Assembly (NCBI GenBank): GCA_025938935.1
Contig: JAPCWB010000001.1
Coordinates: 372,001-436,000, forward strand
Direction of reading: 5' to 3'
Source of the DNA: Novosphingobium sp. MW5
GTDB taxonomy: Bacteria; Pseudomonadota; Alphaproteobacteria; Sphingomonadales; Sphingomonadaceae
DNA length: 64,000 nucleotides
Both the position numbers and the translations under genes were made by a program. Under the pieces are notes generated by a model, which saw only the letters and a program-made list of their open reading frames with translations, made no database searches and was not told where the DNA came from. This document shows positions 57,274 to 64,000 of this stretch, one piece after another. Each line of letters starts with the position of its first letter. Within the stretch, counting starts at the first letter, position 1.

Positions 57274-57903
57274 TCACGGGCGCCACTCCAGGAAACGGGC
57301 GAGGAGCTCCAGCCCATAGGCCTGGCTCTTTTCGGGATGGAATTGCACTCCGACAACGTTGTCGCGTCCAACAGCCGCGACAAGACCGCCGCCGTGATCG
57401 GTCATCGCGGCCGTGGCATGACCATCGTCGGGCACGAAGTGATAGGAATGGAGGAAATAGGCCTCGCCCGGCTCGATCAGCCCGCCCGCCGGAGGATGCG
57501 CGGGCAGCGCGACATCGTTCCAGCCCATGTGCGGGATCTTGATTGCGGGATCGGTGCGCTCGATCCGGTGGACTTCGCCGGCAATCCAGCCAAGCCCCTC
57601 GGTCACGCCATGCTCTACGCCGCGGCTGGCGAGCAGTTGCATCCCGACGCAGATGCCAAGGAACGGGGCACCGCCCACGCGGACGCGCTCTTCCATCGCC
57701 TCGATCAGGCCCGGAATGGCGCGCAGCCCTTCGGCGCAGGCCTTGAAGCTGCCGACGCCGGGGAGGACGATGCGGTCAGCCGCGCGCACGACGGAAGGAT
57801 CGGCGGTGACGCGGACTCCCTCGGCTCCAGCGGCCTTCAACGCATTTTCGACCGAGTGCAGGTTTCCCGCGCCGTAATCGACGAGGGCGACAACTTCAGC
57901 CAT
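57274..57903 (-). CDS. hisH: Imidazole glycerol phosphate synthase, glutamine amidotransferase subunit
   Basis: A 209-residue class I glutaminase. The catalytic Cys is in LGICVGMQLL and the His/Glu pair in GVQFHPEKSQ. N-terminal LVDYGAGNLHSV is typical. The start at 57903 (MAEVVALVDYG) is preferred over the 57909 Met. It supplies ammonia to HisF. Confidence 0.95.
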   Translation of the reverse strand: MAEVVALVDYGAGNLHSVENALKAAGAEGVRVTADPSVVRAADRIVLPGVGSFKACAEGLRAIPGLIEAMEERVRVGGAPFLGICVGMQLLASRGVEHGVTEGLGWIAGEVHRIERTDPAIKIPHMGWNDVALPAHPPAGGLIEPGEAYFLHSYHFVPDDGHATAAMTDHGGGLVAAVGRDNVVGVQFHPEKSQAYGLELLARFLEWRP

Positions 57904-57913
57904 GGCCAATTCC

Positions 57914-57991
57914 GTCGTCCCGGGCTTGACCCGGGACCGCTGGCGGGGTCGCGCTGGCAGGCCACCGGTCCCGGATCAGGTCCGGGACGAC
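57914..57991. repeat. Alphaproteobacterial intergenic palindromic repeat
   Basis: Arms 57914-57939 and 57966-57991 are inverted repeats of GTCGTCCCGGGCTTGACC-type sequence (23 of 26 positions complementary), a motif I recognise as an abundant REP-like intergenic palindrome in alphaproteobacterial genomes. It fills the hisB-hisH gap, where a hairpin in the mRNA could separate or stabilise parts of the transcript. Confidence 0.75.
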
Positions 57992-58004
57992 GCAAATACC
58001 CACT

Positions 58005-58598
58005 TCAGCCACCGAGCACACCCTTGGTCGAGGGAATCGCCCCGCCCTTGCGCGCATCGAGTTCCACCGCCTGCCGCATGGCGCGAGCGAAGCCCTTGAA
58101 CACGCCTTCGATAATGTGGTGGTTGTTGCTGCCGTAGATCTGTTCGATGTGCAGCGTGATGCCCGCCGCCTGCGCGATCGACTGGAACCAGTGCTCGAAC
58201 AGTTCGGTGTCCATCTCGCCCAGCCGCTCCTGCGTGAACTGGACCTTCCAGACCAGCCAGGGGCGGCCCGAAATGTCGAGCACGACACGGCTCAGCGCCT
58301 CGTCCATCGCCGAATGCGCCTCGCCGTAGCGGCCGATACCCGCCTTGTCGCCCAGCGCCTGGACGATGCACTGGCCGATGGCGATCGCGCTGTCTTCGGT
58401 GGTGTGATGCTGGTCGACATGGAGGTCGCCGACGATCTTGCACTTGATGTCGATCAGCGAATGGCGGCTGAACTGTTCGATCATGTGATCGAGGAAACCG
58501 ATGCCGGTGGAAACCTCATAGGATCCCGTGCCGTCGAGGTTCACCTCGACCGCGATGTCGGTTTCGTGCGTCTTTCGCGTGATCGATGCAGTGCGCAT
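58005..58598 (-). CDS. hisB: Imidazoleglycerol-phosphate dehydratase
   Basis: A 197-residue monofunctional enzyme that removes water from IGP to give imidazole acetol phosphate. The metal-binding repeats are [46 protein letters not shown] and [20 protein letters not shown]. It lacks the phosphatase part seen in E. coli HisB. First gene of the hisBHAF series. Confidence 0.96.
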   Translation of the reverse strand: MRTASITRKTHETDIAVEVNLDGTGSYEVSTGIGFLDHMIEQFSRHSLIDIKCKIVGDLHVDQHHTTEDSAIAIGQCIVQALGDKAGIGRYGEAHSAMDEALSRVVLDISGRPWLVWKVQFTQERLGEMDTELFEHWFQSIAQAAGITLHIEQIYGSNNHHIIEGVFKGFARAMRQAVELDARKGGAIPSTKGVLGG

Positions 58599-58692
58599 GG
58601 CCGATTCCTTTGCTTGGCGGGCCTATAGACCTGCGAACAGCAAGCGCAAGCGGGGTTGACCACGGCCATGGTCAGGGCCACTTGGGAGTTAT

Positions 58693-59190
58693 ATGACCGA
58701 CACGCCTGACAGCCTCATTCCCTATGACGAAATCGTGCAGGAGGCGCTGCGCGCCGTGGTGGGCCGCGTGCTCGGCCAGATCGAGAACACCGGCGGCACC
58801 CTGCCGGGCAACCATCACTTCTACATCACCTTCAAGACCGCGGCGCCGGGGGTGAATATCCCGACGCACCTGAAGGAGCGTTTCCCCGACGAAATGACCA
58901 TCGTCCTGCAGAACAAGTTCTGGGACCTCAACGTCGGCGAAGACCAGTTCAGCGTCGGTCTTTCGTTCAACCAGGTACCGGCCAAGCTGGAGATTCCCTT
59001 CGCCGCGATCACCGCATTCGTCGATCCGGCGGTCGATTTCGGGCTGCAGTTCCAGGCCACCGTCGCCGACCTTGCCCCCGAGCCGCATGACGAGGCGGAG
59101 AACGATTCCCCTGATGGCGATGTCAGCCCCGCCGTCACCAGCGAGGACGGATCGAACGTGGTAACGGTCGATTTCGGGCGGAAGAAGTAA
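58693..59190 (+). CDS. sspB: SspB ClpXP adaptor (alpha type)
   Basis: A 165-residue adaptor. The N-terminal domain (about 1-125) recognises substrates such as ssrA-tagged proteins (LPGNHHFYITFKT, GVNIPTHLKERFPDEMTIVL). An acidic linker leads to the C-terminal ClpX-binding motif VVTVDFGRKK. The layout fits the alphaproteobacterial SspB family. Confidence 0.93.
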   Translation: MTDTPDSLIPYDEIVQEALRAVVGRVLGQIENTGGTLPGNHHFYITFKTAAPGVNIPTHLKERFPDEMTIVLQNKFWDLNVGEDQFSVGLSFNQVPAKLEIPFAAITAFVDPAVDFGLQFQATVADLAPEPHDEAENDSPDGDVSPAVTSEDGSNVVTVDFGRKK

Positions 59191-59197
59191 CGCGGCG

Positions 59198-59587
59198 ATG
59201 GCCCGCAAGCGCGCCAAGGCGAAGCAGGAACTGGCCGAGGTTGCCGAGCAGGGCGGGCTCAGCCCCAATCCGATGACCAACCTTCTGATCACCGACCTGC
59301 TGCTGCGCGGCGGCGGGCGATTGCTGAAAAACGTGGTCGAGCGCACCGTGCTGGGCGCCAGCTTCACTCCCGCCAAGGCCAAGAAGATCGTCAAGGGCCG
59401 TTCAATGACCCAGACGCTGGTCGGCACGGCGCTCGCCCGGGTGGCGACGCGCTCGGTCCCCGGCGCGATCGTTGTTGGCGGCGGGGTGCTCGCCAAAGCG
59501 CTGTATGAGCGCCGCCGCAAGGGTGCCTCCGCCAAAAAGGGGGAAGAACAGGCCTCCGAGCAGGCCGAAAAGGGCGAAACGGCTTGA
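59198..59587 (+). CDS. Conserved small basic protein, unknown
   Basis: A 129-residue protein with charged ends and a central hydrophobic segment (about 86-105, SVPGAIVVGGGVLAKALYER). The pattern NLLITDLLLRGGGRLLKNVV and VGTALARVATRSVPGAI is seen in hypothetical proteins of sphingomonads. It begins 8 bases after sspB, so they are probably co-transcribed. Function unknown. Confidence 0.7.
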   Translation: MARKRAKAKQELAEVAEQGGLSPNPMTNLLITDLLLRGGGRLLKNVVERTVLGASFTPAKAKKIVKGRSMTQTLVGTALARVATRSVPGAIVVGGGVLAKALYERRRKGASAKKGEEQASEQAEKGETA

Positions 59588-59618
59588 TTCGCGCCCCCGT
59601 GCTGCGGCATGGGCAATC

Positions 59619-60251
59619 ATGGCTTCCGATACCCTGCACCGCCGCGGCCTGATGTTCATCCTTTCCTCGCCCTCGGGCGCGGGCAAGACCACCATCGCGC
59701 GCCGCCTGCTTCAGGAAGACGCGGAAATCCGTCTCTCGGTATCAGTCACCACCCGCCCGATGCGTCCCGGCGAGGTTGACGGCAAGGACTACCACTTCGT
59801 CAGCCAGGCCGAATTCGACCGCATGGTAGAGGACGACGAGTTCTACGAATGGGCCCACGTCTTCGACCATTGCTATGGCACGCCCAAGGCGCAGATCCGC
59901 GCGGGGCTGAAGGCGGGTGAGGATTTCCTGTTCGATATCGACTGGCAGGGCACCCAGCAGCTTTACCAGAAGGACCAGCAGGACGTGGTCCGCGTCTTCC
60001 TGCTGCCGCCCAGCATCGACGAACTACGCCGCCGCCTCAACGGCCGCGCCACCGACAGCGCCGAGGTGATCCATGCCCGCATGGACCGCGCCCGCGCCGA
60101 GATCAGCCACTGGGATGGCTATGACTATGTCGTGGTCAACGACGACATCGACCTGTGCTTTGAAAAGGTGACACAGATTCTGGAGGCCGAACGGATGCGC
60201 CGCCAGCGGCAGACCGGGCTGATCGGGTTTGTGCGCGAGTTGATGAAGTAA
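59619..60251 (+). CDS. gmk: Guanylate kinase
   Basis: A 210-residue enzyme that makes GDP from GMP and ATP. The P-loop is LSSPSGAGKTTIARRL, the GMP-binding region SVSVTTRPMRPGEVDGKDYHF and the later FDIDWQGTQQLYQ match. ATG 59619 gives the usual N-terminus. It complements the guaA gene product in GTP supply, although the two are not linked. Confidence 0.96.
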   Translation: MASDTLHRRGLMFILSSPSGAGKTTIARRLLQEDAEIRLSVSVTTRPMRPGEVDGKDYHFVSQAEFDRMVEDDEFYEWAHVFDHCYGTPKAQIRAGLKAGEDFLFDIDWQGTQQLYQKDQQDVVRVFLLPPSIDELRRRLNGRATDSAEVIHARMDRARAEISHWDGYDYVVVNDDIDLCFEKVTQILEAERMRRQRQTGLIGFVRELMK

Positions 60252-60298
60252 AGAATTGCGCCGCTTCGCGAAACCGACGCACCTGTCTGCTTGGATTG

Positions 60299-60865
60299 TC
60301 AGCTAACCCAGGTTTCCACGACGCCTGGCGGATCCATTTTCCAAACTCCATCGGACCTCGTGAAGGTCACTCGATATCCAGCACCGCATTCTGGGCAATA
60401 GTCGTTCAAATCAACAAATGCCTGCGTTTGTGTTCCGAGCGAAGTCCTAATCTCGACAAACTGCGCTTCGTGGAAAGTCAACGTGTGCCGACAATCGGTT
60501 CGCACACGTGCAGGTCCGAACGCTTCGAGCGCTGCCTTAGGTAAACGACCGATGCTTGCACTCTTTAAGACACGATATGAGGCACCGGCGGGTGCTTTGA
60601 CCCATGCCTTAGGTGATTTTGGATCGACAACAATCGTTGTCTCCGCACGGAGTTCCGGCTTGGCGCAGACGCTTGAAGGGATGATTTTTGACTTTGCGGC
60701 GGCAATCGACGCCTGAGTCAAAACAGTCGCAGCGTCATCAGGGGATATTTCCTGACTGCCAGAACATCCGACGAGACCGACTAATGCGATGCAGGTTGCA
60801 GCGGCCGACGCCAGAATCGTGCTCTCCGCCCAACGATCACGCCAACTTTTACTCTGCCGCTTCAC
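60299..60865 (-). CDS. Putative lipoprotein, unknown
   Basis: A 188-residue protein from a GTG start at 60865 (KRQSKSWRDRWAES), with hydrophobic segment ILASAAATCIALVGLVGC and a lipobox LVGC. The mature part contains SVCAKPELRAETTIVVDP, DCRHTLTFHEAQFVEIR and YCPECGAGYRVTFTRSDG, with four Cys including a CPEC pair. GTG overlaps the stop of the SDR gene by 4 bases, so it is coupled to it. A lower local GC content than its neighbours may point to transfer. Confidence 0.6.
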   Translation of the reverse strand: MKRQSKSWRDRWAESTILASAAATCIALVGLVGCSGSQEISPDDAATVLTQASIAAAKSKIIPSSVCAKPELRAETTIVVDPKSPKAWVKAPAGASYRVLKSASIGRLPKAALEAFGPARVRTDCRHTLTFHEAQFVEIRTSLGTQTQAFVDLNDYCPECGAGYRVTFTRSDGVWKMDPPGVVETWVS

Positions 60866-61665
60866 TCCCCCGCCGCCCCCACGAAATCCCCGGGCACCCA
60901 GGCGTTCACCCAGCCGCCATCGACGGTGAGCGTTTCTCCCACCACATAGTCTCCCGCCCGGCTTGCGAGGTAGATCGCGGCGGCGGCCATGTCCTCGTCC
61001 GCGCCGACCCGGCCAAGCGGAACCTGCTTCGCGACTTTGTCCGGCGCGTGATCGGCGGCGCGGTTCATTTTGCTGGCGAACATGCCCGGCGCGATGCCGC
61101 TGACGACGATCTGTTCGCCCGCCAGCCGCGCGGCCATGCGGCGGGTGAGGTGGATCAGCGCGGCCTTGCTCGCCTGATAGGGATAGGTTTCCCAAGGATT
61201 GAGCCGCATGCCATCGACCGAGGCGATCATGATGACCTTTGCCGGGCGGATTTCGCTGGCCGCGGCGCGCAGCAGGGCATGGAGCTTTTGCGTCAGGTAG
61301 AACGGCGTCTTGACGTTGAGGTCCATGACCTTGTCCCAGCCGCTCTCGGGAAAGGAATCGAAAGGCGCGCCCCAGGCGACCCCGGCGTTGTTGACCAGCA
61401 CATCGAGCCGGTCCTCGCGGGCCGCCACTTCAGCTGCCAGCGCCTCGATGCCCGCCATCGTGGCGATGTCACCGGGCAGCGCAATGCAGCGTTCGCCGAG
61501 TTCAGCGGCGGTCGCCTCAACCTCCTCAACCTTGCGCGCGGTGATGTAGACCCGATCGGCCCCGGCACCCAGAAATCCCTCGGCGATCATGCGGCCGATG
61601 CCGCGCGACCCTCCGGTGACCAAGGCAACCTTGCCTTCGAGCGAAAACAGGCGGGCGACGTCCAT
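60862..61665 (-). CDS. SDR-family oxidoreductase
   Basis: A 267-residue NAD(P)-dependent short-chain dehydrogenase. The cofactor motif TGGSRGIGR, NNAGVAWG, the catalytic Ser in IASVDG and YPYQASK (Tyr and Lys) are present. The C-terminal GETLTVDGGWVNAW is typical. The substrate is unknown. ATG 61665 has GAGGAG upstream. Confidence 0.9.
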   Translation of the reverse strand: MDVARLFSLEGKVALVTGGSRGIGRMIAEGFLGAGADRVYITARKVEEVEATAAELGERCIALPGDIATMAGIEALAAEVAAREDRLDVLVNNAGVAWGAPFDSFPESGWDKVMDLNVKTPFYLTQKLHALLRAAASEIRPAKVIMIASVDGMRLNPWETYPYQASKAALIHLTRRMAARLAGEQIVVSGIAPGMFASKMNRAADHAPDKVAKQVPLGRVGADEDMAAAAIYLASRAGDYVVGETLTVDGGWVNAWVPGDFVGAAGE

Positions 61666-61720
61666 GGATGGGCTCCTCTCGGTTCCCGGTCTGGACGAGC
61701 GCCCGCGCGCAGGCAAGCGA

Positions 61721-64000
61721 TCAGAAGCGTGACGACCAGCTAAGGCCCACGCCGACATCGTCCGGCGCTTGCGAGTAGTGCATCGGCTGGCTGCGCCAGA
61801 AGGCACTGGCGGTGAGCGATCCGCCCAGCAGCGGCCCGTTCCACGCCAGCTCACGCATCAGTTCGCGCCCGCTGGGGGTGAGGTTCAGCGTACGTACCGC
61901 GCTGGTCGCGGCCAGCGTTGCGTAGTCATAGGCATCGGGCAGGCGCAGGTTGAGCCCGCCAGAATTGACCCGCAGCGGCTGCGACAGGCGGAGTGAAAGG
62001 CTGTCCCCCGGGGTAAACAGGTTCATCCGGCTGGCGTCGAGCGACCAGCCCGAACTGCCGAGCTTTGAGCCGGAGACGAGCGTCCCGTTGAGGTGCGCCG
62101 CCGTCCAGCCGCGCCGGTACTGCGCGCCGAGCCGCCAGTATTCGCTTGGCTGCCATGCGGCCCCGGCATCGACGAACAGGCTGTCCGCCCCGCCCTTGCC
62201 GCCAAGGCCGGAGTGAAGCCTCGCGCCGAGCATGGTGCGATCCTCGCGCAGCCAGCTGGCTCCCAAAGTTGCGTCTAAGGGCCCGAGTTTGCGGTCGAGC
62301 GAGGCGCCGAAGCGGAAGAAGTGGTCCGACAGGCGCGGGTTGAGCAGGTTGTTGGCGAAGGTGATCGGCGAGCCGGTGAGCGCCTTGCCGTTCTCCGCCA
62401 TCAGCGTCACGCCGGTCGATCCGACCTGCCGCCGCAGCGCCATCGAGGTAAGGCCCGTGCGGTAGAAACCGAAGTCGCTGGAGGGATCGCCGCTCACCAG
62501 AAAGGCCGGGCGCGACTGGCCCTGTAGCTGCGCGACCATGCCGTCGGCACCCTGCGCATAGGCAAAGCCCATCGCGCTGCGCGGGGATAGTTTCGCAATT
62601 ACCCGCGCGGCGAGAACCCGCGCCGCCTCGGCATCGCGGGGCGAAAGGCGGAGCTGTCCGCTCCAGCCCATCGGCCGTCCGGAGGCCACCGGATCGGCGA
62701 CGGTAAAGGCCATCGATAGGCCGCCCGCGCCGCCATTCACGCCGCGGCTGCCCGCGAGCAGCGCGCCGCCGAGCTTGGGCACCGCCTGGGCCGCGCGCAT
62801 CGTCGCACCGAAGTTGACCGTATAGGCGCGGCCATAGCTGTCGAGCACGGTTGCCGGCAGGTACTGGCCGTTGCCCGCATCGCCCATGGCCGGGGAGCCC
62901 GAAACGCTCGTCTCCCCAAGCGGCACCAGCGCGTTCGAGCTGTCCGCCAGCGTCGTCGCGCCCTGCGGGGCAAAGGCCGCGCCGATGTTCATGATGCCGC
63001 GGCCATAGATGTCGTCAGTCCCGACCGCACCGGCATCGCTTGCCGTGCGCAGCAACAGATCGACCGTCTGGGTGGCGGTGAGATTGGGGAAATATTGCCG
63101 AAGCAAAGCCACGGCGCCCGATATCTGCGGCGCGGCAAAGCTGGTGCCGGAAACCACCGTCACGAACTGCTGGCCGGTGCCATCGGTGGTGATCTTGATC
63201 GAACCGTTCTCGTAAACGCAGCAGACCCGGTCACCCAGCGCCATGAGGTACCACTGGGCCTCGGTCCCGGCGTGGTTCGAGAAAGTCGAGATCGTGCGGT
63301 TATCGTCCACCGAGCCGGCAATGATCACGTTGCCGTTGCCGGCCTGCCTGATCCCTACGGCAAGGCTGTCCGGATTGGTCGTGCTCGATACCCCGTCGTT
63401 CCCGGCCGAAACCACAACCACCACGCCCGCATTCGCCGCCCGCGCAATCGCGGCACGCAGGGCGGTGTTCGGCGGCGATCCGCCGAGCGAGATGTTGATC
63501 ACCTTTGCGCCGGCGCTGATCGCGCGGTCGACCCCAAGGGTGATGGCGGAATCGAAGAAGGTGCAGCCGCCCGAGTCGCCAACCTTTGGCGTTGCGCATG
63601 ACCCCGGGAATCGGCGCGCAGGGCCTGGATCGTCGCTTCATAGGCGATACCAACGATGCCGGTGTTGTTGCGCGCCGCGGCCGCCGTCAGGGCGACCTGC
63701 GTGCCGTGGCTGGAATCGGCATTGCTCACGCCGCGGCTTCCGGCAACGTCTGCCGAAGCGGCGGAGATGCGGCCGGAGAATTCGGGATTGGTCGTATCGA
63801 TACCCGAATCGATGATCGCCAGGGTCACTCCCGCGCCGGTCGCGCCAAGCTGCCATGCCGGGATGACATTGTGGAACGAAGGCCCGTCCGAGCGCCGGTA
63901 TTCCGCCGTATCGAAAGTTGCGGCCGGAGTCGGAGTGGGGGTGGGCGTCGGAGTAGGGGTCGGCGTTGGCGGCGGGCTGGGAGGCGGCGTGCTGATCGGC
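61721..64000 (-). CDS. Subtilisin-type autotransporter, 5' partial (frameshifted)
   Basis: The N-terminus lies beyond the window. The visible part starts with a Pro-Thr repeat linker (about 63920-63990), then a subtilase domain: catalytic Asp in AIIDSGID, His in SSHGTQVAL and Ser in SGTSFAAPQ. The C-terminal beta-barrel ends in PDDVGVGLSWSSRF with a terminal Phe. This is a type V secreted serine protease. The frame breaks at about 63606-63608, where one missing base in a G run restores ALRADSPGSCATPKV. Repaired, it is a full passenger and translocator. Confidence 0.85.

Overview
The window is high-GC DNA from an alphaproteobacterium, most probably a member of the Sphingomonadales (Novosphingobium/Erythrobacter-like). 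The evidence is the PhyR-NepR-EcfG general stress response locus with HWE-family histidine kinases, the alpha-type SspB, IF-3 and GlnD, a split his cluster, and several small proteins typical of sphingomonads. The genus call is inference. No rRNA, tRNA, CRISPR array, insertion sequence or prophage was seen.

Layout. 1-5.9 kb: a frameshifted CHAT protein (cut by the window edge), a TVP38-type membrane protein, a GT2 glycosyltransferase and two tandem GT87-like membrane glycosyltransferases. 5.9-16.8 kb: a general stress response island. It holds a GsrN-like small RNA candidate, small stress-type proteins, a lipid kinase, GlsB-like protein, SodB, nepR-ecfG, a CHASE-HWE kinase, phyR, a hemerythrin protein, a second EcfG-like sigma factor, a single-domain response regulator, a GAF-PAS-HWE kinase and a second small RNA candidate. 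Many intergenic gaps here carry a GGAAC-N16/17-(C)GTT promoter, one of them two-sided. 16.9-26.5 kb: molybdopterin oxidoreductase, nadB, ABC ATPase, tldD, DoxX and asparaginase-like genes, guaA. 26.6-30.5 kb: two 27-residue membrane peptide genes, each with its own RBS and terminator, around an MFS exporter, then a ZnuD-like TonB-dependent receptor with a possible Zur box. 30.7-46.2 kb: gyrB, a 5'-nucleotidase, an lgt-midA-acyltransferase-DUF1295 operon, an acyl-CoA ligase, glnD, a long perfect hairpin, infC with an apparent AUA start, and a cystathionine gamma-lyase family enzyme. 46.2-54.3 kb: DUF418 and MFS membrane proteins, a J-domain protein and the ybgC-tolQRAB-pal operon. 54.4-60.3 kb: hisE, hisF, hisA, hisH, hisB with a HIT protein and a tiny PEP-CTERM protein, then sspB and gmk. 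60.3-64 kb: a lipoprotein, an SDR and a subtilisin-type autotransporter cut by the window end.

How the parts fit. In the stress island, PhyR phosphorylated by HWE kinases would bind NepR and free EcfG, and the repeated promoter motif suggests that EcfG feeds back on its own regulators, on effectors (GlsB-like protein, hemerythrin) and on two non-coding RNAs. The Tol-Pal genes form one envelope-division machine, and the his genes form a nearly complete late histidine pathway block.

Quality note. Seven genes are frameshifted. Six of the breaks are each repaired by adding one G or C to a G/C run, so they look like consensus errors rather than real gene decay. These genes are annotated as single CDSs with the break noted.
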